From assembly GCF_002259405.1 (NCBI RefSeq), contig NZ_NPFW01000003.1, positions 62,001 to 126,000 of the forward strand: a stretch of DNA of 64,000 nt. Reading direction: 5' to 3'. The stretch is from Rhodococcus sp. 14-2483-1-2. GTDB lineage: Bacteria; Actinomycetota; Actinomycetes; Mycobacteriales; Mycobacteriaceae. The notes beneath the pieces are model-generated. The model did no database searches and had not been told where the DNA came from. It worked only from the letters and a program-made list of their open reading frames with translations. A program made the position numbers and the translations under genes. Below, piece by piece: positions 25,633 through 34,213 of the stretch. Position 1 is the first letter of the stretch; each line of letters starts with the position of its first letter.

Positions 25633-27000
25633 TTAACCTTTGACTGAACGCGTTTCGGGGCACATATCGCTGGACTCGACGGGCGCAACCACAGAGTTCT
25701 CCCACTTGCGCACGAATGTTGCGACGACAAGCGCACTGACGGCCGTAATCGCGGCAAGCACCAGGAAGGGCACCGTGAAACCACCAGCGGAGTCACGCAA
25801 AGCCCCGATCAAGTAGGGACCGCCGAAACCGCCGATATTACTTATCGAACTGATCAAGCCAACGCCTGCGGCGGCGCTGGCCGCACCGAAAAGCTTGCCC
25901 GGTAGCGCGAATATCGATGATTGACCGCCCCAGGTGCCAATCGCCACGAGCGAAAGTCCGATCAAGGCCCAGACCGTTGTTCCTGCGATCACGGCAAGCA
26001 ACAGGCCGACTGCCATCAACGCGTACGCGAAAGCCACGTGGGCTGCGCGATCCTGCGTGCGATCGGATCGTCGACCGATCAGGATCATGCCCGGGATCGC
26101 GACAGCGTACGGCACGGCGGACAACCAACCGATAGCTGTTACGGACGAAGTAATCTCTCTCAACAGCTGGGGTAGCCACAGCGACACGCCGTAGAAGGCC
26201 ATCACGGACGCTGTTTGTGCGACTGCGATGACGACGAGTCTGCTATTCGTCAGAAGCTTCCAGGCACTGACCTTGGTCAAGGCCCCTGGCGCCTTGTTGT
26301 CTTCTGCCAGCGCATCGACCAGCCACGCCCGTTCCTCACCGGTGAGCCAACGCGCGTCTTTCGGGGTCGAAGCGATGTAGCGAAAACCGACGAGTCCGAT
26401 CAGAATTGCCGGTATTCCTTCGACGGCGAACAACCATCGCCAACCCTCGAAACCCAGGGTTCCGTTCAGATTCAGAATTGCACTGGCGAGAGGGCCGCCG
26501 ATCATCGCCGATACCGGGACAGCGACGATGAAAGCGGTGAGCATCCGTCCGCGATACTGCGCAGGGAACCACGATGCCAAGTACACGATAATTCCGGGGA
26601 ATACGCCGGCCTCGGCAGCGCCGAGAAGGAAGCGCAGCAGTGCCAGGTGCCATACCGATGTCGAGAATGCCGTCGCGACCGATATGACGCCGAACGTGAC
26701 GATCAACGAACTCAACCAGAACCGGGCCCCGAACCGGCCCAGCGCCAAGGTGCTCGGCGTACCGAGCAAGATGTAGCCCACGAAGAAGATGCCGGCCACC
26801 CAACCGTAGGTGTACGAAGACATTCCCAAGTCCTCGTTCATGGTCAGGGCGGCGAAGCTGATGTTGCTGCGATCGAAGAACGAGAACATGTACCCGATGA
26901 ACACCAGCGGTACTACCCGCCAAGCGATCTTGCGCATCAGTTGATTTGCTCGTTCGGGCGAGAACTCGCTTGGAGCGTTCGTCGCTGGGGCGTCTGACAT
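25633..27000 (-). CDS. MFS transporter, anion:cation symporter (ACS)-like
   Basis: The 455-residue protein has about 12 membrane segments with a central hydrophilic loop (residues 205-240). The N-terminal part RVVPLVFIGYMFSFFDRSNISFA is the signature of the ACS group, which imports carboxylates such as tartrate, phthalate and hydroxyphenylacetate with protons. The ATG follows AGGAGAG. It lies 67 bases upstream of the aldehyde dehydrogenase gene and is probably the first gene of that operon. An inverted repeat at 27149-27166 lies in its upstream region. Confidence 0.87.
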   Translation of the reverse strand: MSDAPATNAPSEFSPERANQLMRKIAWRVVPLVFIGYMFSFFDRSNISFAALTMNEDLGMSSYTYGWVAGIFFVGYILLGTPSTLALGRFGARFWLSSLIVTFGVISVATAFSTSVWHLALLRFLLGAAEAGVFPGIIVYLASWFPAQYRGRMLTAFIVAVPVSAMIGGPLASAILNLNGTLGFEGWRWLFAVEGIPAILIGLVGFRYIASTPKDARWLTGEERAWLVDALAEDNKAPGALTKVSAWKLLTNSRLVVIAVAQTASVMAFYGVSLWLPQLLREITSSVTAIGWLSAVPYAVAIPGMILIGRRSDRTQDRAAHVAFAYALMAVGLLLAVIAGTTVWALIGLSLVAIGTWGGQSSIFALPGKLFGAASAAAGVGLISSISNIGGFGGPYLIGALRDSAGGFTVPFLVLAAITAVSALVVATFVRKWENSVVAPVESSDMCPETRSVKG

Positions 27001-27148
27001 CTTGGAGCTCTCCTGGGTTCGCTGACGAGTTGACGTTCATCGCAGGCGTCCGGCGGTGGAAATACGCTCGAGCCGAAACGAATGTCGTGACCGAGCAGGG
27101 TTGCGCCGAGGCCGAGGCGGAAGCGCCGATAGCTCGTATGAACTAACC

Positions 27149-27166
27149 ACCAAACGATGGTTTGGT
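27149..27166. promoter_or_regulatory. Candidate operator upstream of the MFS-ALDH-ADH operon
   Basis: ACCAAACGATGGTTTGGT is an inverted repeat with perfect 7-bp arms (ACCAAAC/GTTTGGT) around GATG. It lies about 150 bases before the MFS start and just inside the gap after the convergently ordered SDR gene's stop. Related ACCAAAC or TACC/GGTA elements occur at four other promoters of this island. It is a likely TetR-family site; the local TetR gene at 30979 is the first candidate. Confidence 0.55.
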
Positions 27167-27226
27167 AAACCATAGCAGTGCTCCAGGTCACACACAAGAG
27201 CAAATTCGAAGCGAGGTCGAGCCAGC

Positions 27227-28003
27227 TCAGAGAGCTCGCGACCAACCACCGTCCACAACGGCTGACGTCCCGGTGACATAGCCAGAATCATCGCCGGCAA
27301 GGAACGCAACGGCTTTCGCTACATCGTCGGGGGTTCCGGTACGCCGCAAAGGCACCCGTACGCTGAGTGTCTCCCCCACGGTGCCCGCCGCGAGCTGTTG
27401 ATCCTGGGTGGTCATGGCGGTCTGGATCATTCCTGGGTGCACGGCATTGACACGGATACCGCGGGGACCGAGTTCCGCGGAGAGTGCGTACGACGCCGCC
27501 GCCACGGCACCCTTGGACGCGGCATACACGCTCGTTCGGCTCGATCCACCCAACGCGACCACACTCGAGACGTTCACGATGCTCCCGCTGCCACGAGGGG
27601 TCATGACCCGCGCGGCAGCGCGGCAGCCGTAGAGCGTTCCGCAAATGTTGACCCGCAACACCGCATCGATCGCGTCATCGTCGATCTCGGTCAGCCGAGA
27701 ACCTGGACCGACTATTCCTGCGTTGTTCACCAGGACGTCGAGACCACCCAAGGACTCAGCAGCCCCGACGGCCGCCGTCACCTGAGCAGAGTCCGAGACA
27801 TCGCAGTGAACGAAAAGCGCTTCGGCGTCACTGGATTCGGCGATCAATGCAGTAGTACTTCGGCCACCTTCACGCGGCCCGTCGGATAGGTCGGCGACGA
27901 CGACTGCGGCAGCACCCGACCGCGCGAGCTCGAGGGCGATCGCTCGGCCGATTCCACTCGATGCACCAGTTACCAGCGCTATCTTGCCCTCTAGTCGGCT
28001 CAT
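27227..28003 (-). CDS. Short-chain dehydrogenase/reductase
   Basis: The 258-residue classical SDR shows TGASSGIGRAIALELA (cofactor), NNAGIVGPGS, VNVSSVVALGGSS (catalytic serine), YAASKGA (catalytic Tyr and Lys) and the C-terminal GDDSGYVTGTSAVVDGG. It is an NAD(P)-dependent alcohol or 3-hydroxyacyl oxidoreductase. The ATG has AAAGGT upstream. It follows the AttH/CrtC-like gene by 48 bases on the same strand. In an Atu-type pathway an SDR of this kind would act on a hydroxyacyl intermediate; that is inference. Confidence 0.87.
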   Translation of the reverse strand: MSRLEGKIALVTGASSGIGRAIALELARSGAAAVVVADLSDGPREGGRSTTALIAESSDAEALFVHCDVSDSAQVTAAVGAAESLGGLDVLVNNAGIVGPGSRLTEIDDDAIDAVLRVNICGTLYGCRAAARVMTPRGSGSIVNVSSVVALGGSSRTSVYAASKGAVAAASYALSAELGPRGIRVNAVHPGMIQTAMTTQDQQLAAGTVGETLSVRVPLRRTGTPDDVAKAVAFLAGDDSGYVTGTSAVVDGGWSRAL

Positions 28004-28051
28004 GCGTTGAAACCTTTCGATGTCGTAATGCGATTGGCCGAAGAGGATCGG

Positions 28052-29089
28052 CTATTGCCCGTCGAAGACCAGCAGTTGATTCTCGATTCGAGCGCCCTTC
28101 ATGAGCTTGGCAAAGGAGGGGTGCCGCCCGAAGAGACCAAGGTGGGCCGACTGATAGTCCGAGACTGCCTGCCAGTTCAGCGGGAAGAACTCGGTGTAAT
28201 TCCAGCTCTTCACGATCTTCTTCTCGCGGTTGATCGAGCTCACCGTGCCGCACGTGTGCAGGGGCCAGTCGGTCGAACCGACCTGCGCGAGAGTCACATT
28301 CGTGTCCGGACCCAACCCGAGGTCGACCGAGGTGACGGTTCCGCGTTCGGTGAAGTGGGTGTCGATGGATGCGTCGCTTCGTGCGGTACTGACTCCGTCC
28401 GCGACGTGGTGAGCAGCTGCGAAGCCCGTTCCCGGACGTCCTCGCCACGCGTATCCACCTTCGTAGGTTCCGTCCTCGTACTCGACGAGCCAATTGAGCC
28501 ATACGTTGTGCAGCTTGGTCAGCATTCCCATCTCGGTCCACATGGCGTCTGGTCGGCTGTAGATGTAATCGAGCATGAAGAGACCCTCGACGGGCTCACC
28601 GTCCAGTGTTCCGCTGACCTTGCCCAGGTGCGATCGCAACATTTGCGGGTACTCGTAACCGTCCTGCTCGGGCACCCAGAAAGTGCACACCTGGCCCAGT
28701 CGTTCCGCCGTCAAGTCCAGCCGGCCGCCGCCGTCCGTCCACCGATAGGTGTCCACCCCGAAGTCGAATCGCCACGTCTCGCCCACATAGCTGACCGCGT
28801 CGGCCGTTTCGGTGATTCGGTAGTTCTCCGTGATCGGATTCTCCGAATACGGGAACAGCACTGGGCACTGCTCGTCGAGAACGTTGTTGAGCTGGTAGGT
28901 GCCCATGTTCATCGTCGTGTTCTTGTTCTGGCCCTGTATGCCACGCATGGCGTTGTAGGTGTTGCCCGCAGCGTCGGTGAGTACGACGAAGGGACAGATG
29001 AAGACCGGCGCGTACCCCGGTCGTGGTTGATGACTCAGTCGGTAGGACTCGAGTGTCGGCTCGTCTTCGAGATACACGTGGTAGCGCAT
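28052..29089 (-). CDS. Uncharacterised protein, possibly AttH/CrtC lipocalin-like fold
   Basis: I do not recognise a characterised family with certainty. The 345-residue product has no signal peptide. It is rich in Tyr, Trp and beta-type segments (VEGLFMLDYIYSRPDAMW, VWLNWLVEYEDGTYEGGYAW, TGFAAAHHVADG), a texture like AttH/CrtC hydratase-like double lipocalin proteins. CrtC hydrates carotenoid double bonds, which would suit a terpenoid pathway, but this link is weak. The ATG at 29089 follows GAAGGAT; upstream extension to 29173 crosses the divergent promoter. It and the SDR downstream form a two-gene operon divergent from the acyl-CoA ligase operon. Confidence 0.7.
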   Translation of the reverse strand: MRYHVYLEDEPTLESYRLSHQPRPGYAPVFICPFVVLTDAAGNTYNAMRGIQGQNKNTTMNMGTYQLNNVLDEQCPVLFPYSENPITENYRITETADAVSYVGETWRFDFGVDTYRWTDGGGRLDLTAERLGQVCTFWVPEQDGYEYPQMLRSHLGKVSGTLDGEPVEGLFMLDYIYSRPDAMWTEMGMLTKLHNVWLNWLVEYEDGTYEGGYAWRGRPGTGFAAAHHVADGVSTARSDASIDTHFTERGTVTSVDLGLGPDTNVTLAQVGSTDWPLHTCGTVSSINREKKIVKSWNYTEFFPLNWQAVSDYQSAHLGLFGRHPSFAKLMKGARIENQLLVFDGQ

Positions 29090-29190
29090 GGTGTTGCCAT
29101 CCTTCGACTGTCGATTCGTCCGATTTGCGCACATGAGGTCATCAGTGGTGCAAGGCTTGACCGACCTTGACACGGGCAGCGAAGTCTTGT

Positions 29191-29204
29191 CAAACTTCCG
29201 TTTG
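29191..29204. promoter_or_regulatory. Candidate operator in the divergent ligase/AttH-like promoter
   Basis: CAAACTTCCGTTTG has 5-bp arms (CAAAC/GTTTG) around TTCC, the same half-site and 4-base spacing as the dyad at 27149-27166. It lies 37 bases before the GTG of the acyl-CoA ligase and about 100 bases before the divergent gene, well placed to control both. Confidence 0.5.
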
Positions 29205-29241
29205 TTAGTTGCCGTAGTTCGACAACCAGGTAGGTGTTCGA

Positions 29242-30912
29242 GTGAAAAGTTCCACCGTTTCGTCCCGACATGAGGTGGGCGACGTATCTCAGACGCTGTC
29301 CAGGGTCCTACGGTCCCGTGTCGCGGTCCATCCTGAGCGCACGTTCGTGTCGTTTCCGAACACCGACACGACCTACGGGCAGCTATTCGAACGGGCTGCT
29401 GCTTTCGCCAAGGGACTGGTCGCGGTGGGGCTCAAACCCGGCCAGCACGTAGCCATTCTCATGCCCAACTCCCCTTCGTACGTCGAGTTGATGTTCGCCA
29501 CCTACCTCGCCGGTGGCGTCCTGGTACCGATCAACGCGCGGTTCCGTCGCCGAGAACTCGGCTTCGTCCTGGCTGACTGCGATGCCGAAATTCTGATCAC
29601 TACCGACGCCGTCGACGAGTACACGGACTTCACCTCGCTGCTCGCGGACTCGCTTCCAGGTCTGCGTGAGTCCAGTTACGGCTCGAGAGGATCCGCGGCC
29701 GGCGCACCGCGGTTACGACATATCTTTCTCGAAGGAGTCAAGCGGGTTCCGTTTGCCGACCCGCTCCAAGACCTCGTCGAGGCAGGAATTGGGATCGACG
29801 ACGAAACGCTCGCCGCGGCAACGTCATACGAGGGCATCGACAGTCTGGCGATGCTGCTCTACACCTCTGGCACGACCTCGAATCCCAAAGGCTGCGAGCT
29901 CACTCACGGTGCCCTACTGCGGAGCTGGTCGGCCTATGCGGACCTGGTCGGATTCGAAGCGAACGAATCGATGTGGACACCGTGCCCGTTCTTTCACGTC
30001 GCCGGAATCGGTGTGACAGTCGCTGCGCTGGTACGCGGAGCTGCCATGATGTCGATGACCCACTTCGAGCCGTCGTCGGCGCTCGAACACATCCGACGAA
30101 ATCATGCTGAACATCTGTTCCCGGCCTTTCCGGCGCTGACGCTCGCTATCGTGCGATCACCGGACTACGACGCCGCGAAGATGGCGTTCGTACGTACCGT
30201 TCTCAACGTATCCCCGCCGGAAATGCAGACGATGATCCGCGACCTCCTGCCTCCCGAAACTGTGCTACTTACCGACTACGGGATGACCGAGGGCGCGGGG
30301 ATGATCACTGCCACACCGCTCGCAGCCGGCGATGACGAGCGTCTGTTGCGGAATGGACGACCGTTGCCCGGTATCGAAGTTCGCATCACGGAGCCCGGAT
30401 TCGAGGACGAGATCGTTGCGCCCGATGTTTCCGGCGAAATACAGTTTCGCGGGGTGAACGCGCTTCGCGGATACTACAACGATCCACGGTCCACAGCGGA
30501 AACCATCCTTCGCGGCGGCTGGGTCCGCACCGGTGACCTGGGTGTCGTCGACGCCAACGGATCGCTGCTGTATCTCGGCAGGATCAAGGACATCCTCAAG
30601 GTGGGCGGCGAGAACGTGACACCTCTCGAGGTGGAAGCGCACCTGGGTACCCATCCGGCAGTGCAAATGGCCCAGGTTGTCGGACGGTCGTCCGAGAGAT
30701 ACGGGGAGGAGCCGGTGGCTTTCGTCGAACTGCTGCCGCACGGGCATGCCGATGCCGAAGAACTCATCGAATATTGCCGGGGCCATCTCGCGTCGTACAA
30801 GATCCCACGAGAGGTTCGATTTGTCACCAGTTGGCCGATGTCTGCCACCAAGATCCAGAAATTCCGCCTCAAGGAGCTCTTGGCGGCAGAGCAGAAAGCG
30901 GCCGCGGATTGA
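29242..30912 (+). CDS. Acyl-CoA ligase (AMP-forming, FadD-like)
   Basis: The 556-residue ANL ligase has the P-loop LLYTSGTTSNPKGCELTH, TDYGMTEGAGMI, WVRTGDLGVVDANG, the hinge GRIKDILKVGGENVTP and the C-terminal lysine region SATKIQKFRLKEL. The motifs are of the fatty-acid/FadD type rather than the aryl type seen in the first cluster. It should convert the acid made by the aldehyde dehydrogenase into its CoA ester. The start is a GTG preceded by AGGTAGGTG. It heads an operon with the TetR and metallo-hydrolase genes. Confidence 0.88.
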   Translation: MKSSTVSSRHEVGDVSQTLSRVLRSRVAVHPERTFVSFPNTDTTYGQLFERAAAFAKGLVAVGLKPGQHVAILMPNSPSYVELMFATYLAGGVLVPINARFRRRELGFVLADCDAEILITTDAVDEYTDFTSLLADSLPGLRESSYGSRGSAAGAPRLRHIFLEGVKRVPFADPLQDLVEAGIGIDDETLAAATSYEGIDSLAMLLYTSGTTSNPKGCELTHGALLRSWSAYADLVGFEANESMWTPCPFFHVAGIGVTVAALVRGAAMMSMTHFEPSSALEHIRRNHAEHLFPAFPALTLAIVRSPDYDAAKMAFVRTVLNVSPPEMQTMIRDLLPPETVLLTDYGMTEGAGMITATPLAAGDDERLLRNGRPLPGIEVRITEPGFEDEIVAPDVSGEIQFRGVNALRGYYNDPRSTAETILRGGWVRTGDLGVVDANGSLLYLGRIKDILKVGGENVTPLEVEAHLGTHPAVQMAQVVGRSSERYGEEPVAFVELLPHGHADAEELIEYCRGHLASYKIPREVRFVTSWPMSATKIQKFRLKELLAAEQKAAAD

Positions 30913-30930
30913 CCACGTGCGTCGGGCCGT

Positions 30931-30945
30931 CTACCAAACGGTAAG
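30931..30945. promoter_or_regulatory. Candidate autoregulatory site before the TetR gene
   Basis: CTACCAAACGGTAAG contains TACC-AAAC-GGTA, an inverted repeat with 4-bp arms and the ACCAAAC core seen at other promoters of this island. It lies 34 bases before the TetR ATG, a common place for an autorepressor site. Confidence 0.4.
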
Positions 30946-30978
30946 CTGTCTACTTCATCCACTTCGGGACGGGGAGAG

Positions 30979-31644
30979 ATGCCGAAACCTGCAGGTAGAG
31001 GACCACGTAATCCCACAGCCGAGCGCACCGAGCGCAAACCGCGGGAAGAACGGTGGGCAGAGCTCCTGCAGGTCGCTACGGACCTGTTCTACGAAAAGGG
31101 CTACGACGGCACATCGCTGCAAGACATCGCCACCCGCCTCGGCATGCTCAAGGGCAGCATCTACTACTACATCGAATCCAAAGAGGACCTGCTCTTCGAG
31201 GTAGTGAAAACCGTGTACGAGGACGGCATGGCCGTGATCCGGGCACGGTCGGCGGAAGCAGGTGACCCGCTGACACGTCTGCGAAACGTCATCGCCGGCC
31301 ACGTCGAACACACTTGCAGAAATCTGGTTGCGACGGCGGTATTCCTACACGAACTGGACACGCTGCCCCCGCAACGGCGACGGGAAGCATTGGGCACCGA
31401 CCACGCATATCAGGGTGTGTTCCGCGGCCTCATCGAGCAAGCACAGGCGGAAGGCCTCGTGCGTAGCGACGTCGACCCACGCCTGGCGGCTCTGTCGATC
31501 CTCGGTTCGACCAACTGGGTCTACCGGTGGTATCAACCGGGAGGACAGATGACCCCTACGGAAATCGGTGCGGGACTGGCAGACATCGCAATCGGCGGAA
31601 TCACGGCACACGCTGCGTCCGGTCGACCCGCGCCGCAGACCTGA
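30979..31644 (+). CDS. TetR-family transcriptional regulator
   Basis: The 221-residue protein has an N-terminal helix-turn-helix (GYDGTSLQDIATRLGMLKGS, then IYYYIESKEDLLFEVV) and an all-helical ligand domain, like regulators of lipid catabolism such as KstR2. A basic N-terminal tail (PKPAGRGPRN, RTERKPREER) precedes the domain. The ATG follows GGGGAGAG, 67 bases after the ligase. Ligands of this group are usually acyl-CoA esters, so it probably senses a pathway intermediate and represses the island through the ACCAAAC-type dyads. That link is inferred from position. Confidence 0.88.
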   Translation: MPKPAGRGPRNPTAERTERKPREERWAELLQVATDLFYEKGYDGTSLQDIATRLGMLKGSIYYYIESKEDLLFEVVKTVYEDGMAVIRARSAEAGDPLTRLRNVIAGHVEHTCRNLVATAVFLHELDTLPPQRRREALGTDHAYQGVFRGLIEQAQAEGLVRSDVDPRLAALSILGSTNWVYRWYQPGGQMTPTEIGAGLADIAIGGITAHAASGRPAPQT

Positions 31645-31675
31645 TCCGAGACATCGAGCAAAAGACGGGCTGCAT

Positions 31676-32548
31676 TTGATAACGCCGATCGCGCTTGGAC
31701 CGCACATCGACTACCAGTACGGAGAATCGGGCCGCAACTACCCGTATGGTGCCTCCATATCGGTCCACGACGGGTCCGATATAGTCTTGCTCGACGCCAG
31801 CCTCGGTGCGACCCGCCCAACAGCAGATCTGCTCCTGCTCAGTCATTACCACGAAGATCACGTGGTGTCGGCCAGCACAGCTGCAGCAGACATCGCTGTT
31901 CACGAACTCGATCTACCCGCAGTGCAATCCTGGGCCGGCTACATGAAACACGTGGGCCTCGATCCAGGCGAGTGGGAGAGCGCGCTGCAATCGGACTTTC
32001 ACTGGAGCCCGCTTCCGCACGCCACAGCATTCGGCAGCGACGCCGTGTTCGATGTCGGAGCGCGCACACGGATCCGGGTGATTCCACTTCCAGGGCACAC
32101 GCCGGGACACTGCGGATTCCTGGTCGAGCCGGACGACGTCTTATACCTCGCCGATGTCGACCTGTCGTCGTTCGGGCCGTTCTACGGCGACCGTTCCTCC
32201 AGCCTGAAGGACACCCGAGCGTCGTTGGCCAGGTGCGCTGCCATCGAGGCGCGGGTTTACCTGACGTTCCACCACAAGGGGCCCTACACCGTGCGCTCGG
32301 AATTCCTTGCTGCGCTGGCCGACTACATCGCGGTACTCGATCAACGAGCGGACCGAGTGATCGATCTCCTCGGCAAAGGCCCTCGGAGCGCAGCAAACCT
32401 CGTGGGTCATGGCGTGATCTACCGCCCTGGCAGACGACCCGGTTTCGCCGACGAAATGGAGGCTCGGATGTGCCAACTGCATCTCGACGATCTGGTCGAT
32501 CGAGGTCAAGCTCTAAAGGCCGACGGTGATCTCTACGAACTGGCATGA
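31676..32548 (+). CDS. Metallo-beta-lactamase fold hydrolase
   Basis: The 290-residue product has the MBL metal site LLSHYHEDHVV (HxHxDH with Tyr-His-Glu-Asp-His spacing), a third ligand region PLPGHTPGHCGFLV and the bridging aspartate in LYLADVDLSSFG. The C-terminal 100 residues hold a helical part with LLGKGPRSAANLVGHG. The start is uncertain: TTG at 31676, 32 bases after the TetR stop, is the first start codon before the conserved part, and its ribosome site is weak. Co-transcribed with the ligase and TetR genes. A thioesterase or lactonase role on a pathway acyl compound is possible; the sequence does not decide. Confidence 0.8.
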   Translation: MITPIALGPHIDYQYGESGRNYPYGASISVHDGSDIVLLDASLGATRPTADLLLLSHYHEDHVVSASTAAADIAVHELDLPAVQSWAGYMKHVGLDPGEWESALQSDFHWSPLPHATAFGSDAVFDVGARTRIRVIPLPGHTPGHCGFLVEPDDVLYLADVDLSSFGPFYGDRSSSLKDTRASLARCAAIEARVYLTFHHKGPYTVRSEFLAALADYIAVLDQRADRVIDLLGKGPRSAANLVGHGVIYRPGRRPGFADEMEARMCQLHLDDLVDRGQALKADGDLYELA

Positions 32549-32584
32549 CCGCCACCGCTGCAGGCATTCAACGTTTCTGCAGAA

Positions 32585-33400
32585 TTACAGCGCAGCCGGC
32601 TGCCGGCCTGCGGCAACGGCCAAGCTCTTCGAGAGCCCGAGCCGGTCTCTGACCACGTGTCCGGCGATCACTGTGCCATCTTGCACGTGGACGAGACCGA
32701 CTACGTGCATCTCGGCCGTGCATCCCTCGGTTCCGCGGACAGCGAGTGGTGTGTCGACGGGCCGTCCACGCTGAACGCCGTGGAATCCAACGGCTCGCCC
32801 GGCCGAAAAAATGTCATCGATCTCGGTCGAGATCACATCGAGCGGTGTCGAGATCCGTTCTGTCACAGCCGAATCATCGACTGTGACCCCAGCGGTTGTG
32901 GTGATCCCGCCTGAGTCGACCCACCGCCGGACGCATGAAACAGCATCGGCATCGGACGGGGTCGCGAGCACGTCCCAGGGCGCTACCGCAGGCGCGGCTA
33001 CCGGATCCGGCGAGCTCTCTCCGGCGAGCTGACGCCTACGCGCGAGGTAGTCCTGCTCCACGAAATTGGCAACCAACCGCGCGCCGTCCCATTTGTACAG
33101 CCCGATCCCGCCCCACGATGCAACTGCTCCGCAATGGCGCAGGGATGCACCATGTTCGGTGAATCGCATGGCCACCCGGTCACCCGAGCAGATCAGCTCG
33201 TTGACGGTCAGCCCCAAGCCAGGAAATTGCTCGAACTGCTTCCTGGCCGCCGGTATGTACGCAGAATCTCGACCGACGAGATGATGACCGCCCATGTGCA
33301 AGGTGTACTCGGGGTCCATTATCTCAGCACACACAGTCGTGTCCTGCCTGTTGGTGTAATCGATGCAGTACCTGCGCATGAGAGCAACGAACGGCTCCAT
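32585..33400 (-). CDS. Tandem SnoaL/NTF2-like protein
   Basis: The 271-residue protein has two SnoaL-like (NTF2 fold) halves. The first (residues 1-115) is clear: YCIDYTNRQDTTVCAEIMDP, YTLHMGGHHLVGRD and GGIGLYKWDGARLVANFVEQ. The second (about 140-260) is a more divergent repeat with AEMHVVGLVHVQDGTVIAGH. This fold includes polyketide cyclases, dehydratases, isomerases and epoxide hydrolases, so a hydratase or isomerase role on a hydrophobic intermediate is plausible. It begins 3 bases after the enoyl-CoA hydratase stop and closes the carboxylase beta-hydratase-SnoaL operon. Confidence 0.75.
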   Translation of the reverse strand: MEPFVALMRRYCIDYTNRQDTTVCAEIMDPEYTLHMGGHHLVGRDSAYIPAARKQFEQFPGLGLTVNELICSGDRVAMRFTEHGASLRHCGAVASWGGIGLYKWDGARLVANFVEQDYLARRRQLAGESSPDPVAAPAVAPWDVLATPSDADAVSCVRRWVDSGGITTTAGVTVDDSAVTERISTPLDVISTEIDDIFSAGRAVGFHGVQRGRPVDTPLAVRGTEGCTAEMHVVGLVHVQDGTVIAGHVVRDRLGLSKSLAVAAGRQPAAL

Positions 33401-33403
33401 GGC

Positions 33404-34213
33404 CTACCTTCCTTCGAATCGAGGCGCTCTGCGTTCGGCAAACGCAGTGACACCCTCGACCAGATCGTGCGTCGAGAACAACACGGTCAACGCATCGACT
33501 GCATGGCTGAATTCGCCACTGTCGACGCCTCGCCCGATCACCTCCTTGCCCACGGACAAAGCCAGAGGTGCCTGCTCGGTGACTCTGGCTGCAATGTCGA
33601 GTGCCGAAGTCAGCAATTCCTCCTGCGGCACGACCTTCTGGACCATACCGAGAGTGAACGCCTGACCCGCATCGATACGCACGTTGGCGAACACCATGTA
33701 CTTGGTCCATTGCCGACCGATGATCGACGGGGCCCGCAGGATGCCGAAACCTGGCACCAATCCCACGCCCGCTTCGGGCATGCCGAACTGGGCGGTCTCG
33801 GATGCAATGACGAAATCACATGCCATCGTCAGTTCGCAACCGCCACCGAGAGCCCACCCGTTCACCGCGGCGATGATCGGTAGCGACGCATTCTCAACTG
33901 CTGCAAACCCTTTCATTGCGTCGATCATGTAGTCGCGGCGTTCACGAATTCCAGCGTCCTCACCGAATGCGGCCAGGTCGCCACCCGCGGAGAACGCTAC
34001 GTCGCCAGCGCCGGTGATAACGACTGCCCGTACTTCTTCGTCCTGCTCGAATTCTCCGATCAATCCGCGCAACTGACTCCAGAAGACGGGTGCTATGGCA
34101 TTGAGCTTGTCCGGCCGATCGATGCGCAGCACGGCAACGCGTTCGACGAACTCGACCGAAAAGTGATCGAACTTCGTCGTCAGTGCACGTGCTACCTCGT
34201 GGCGGTCCGTCAT
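33404..34213 (-). CDS. Enoyl-CoA hydratase/isomerase family protein
   Basis: The 269-residue crotonase has the CoA and oxyanion motifs FSAGGDLAAFG and AAVNGWALGGGCELTMACDF, with the glutamate-bearing FGMPEAGVGLVPGFG. These fit an enoyl-CoA hydratase or a related carboxylated enoyl-CoA hydratase. The ATG at 34213 overlaps the carboxylase beta stop (ATGA), so hydration is tied to the carboxylation step. In the terpenoid and leucine pathways the product of a methylcrotonyl-type carboxylase goes directly to such a hydratase; this arrangement fits that logic. Confidence 0.88.
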   Translation of the reverse strand: MTDRHEVARALTTKFDHFSVEFVERVAVLRIDRPDKLNAIAPVFWSQLRGLIGEFEQDEEVRAVVITGAGDVAFSAGGDLAAFGEDAGIRERRDYMIDAMKGFAAVENASLPIIAAVNGWALGGGCELTMACDFVIASETAQFGMPEAGVGLVPGFGILRAPSIIGRQWTKYMVFANVRIDAGQAFTLGMVQKVVPQEELLTSALDIAARVTEQAPLALSVGKEVIGRGVDSGEFSHAVDALTVLFSTHDLVEGVTAFAERRAPRFEGR

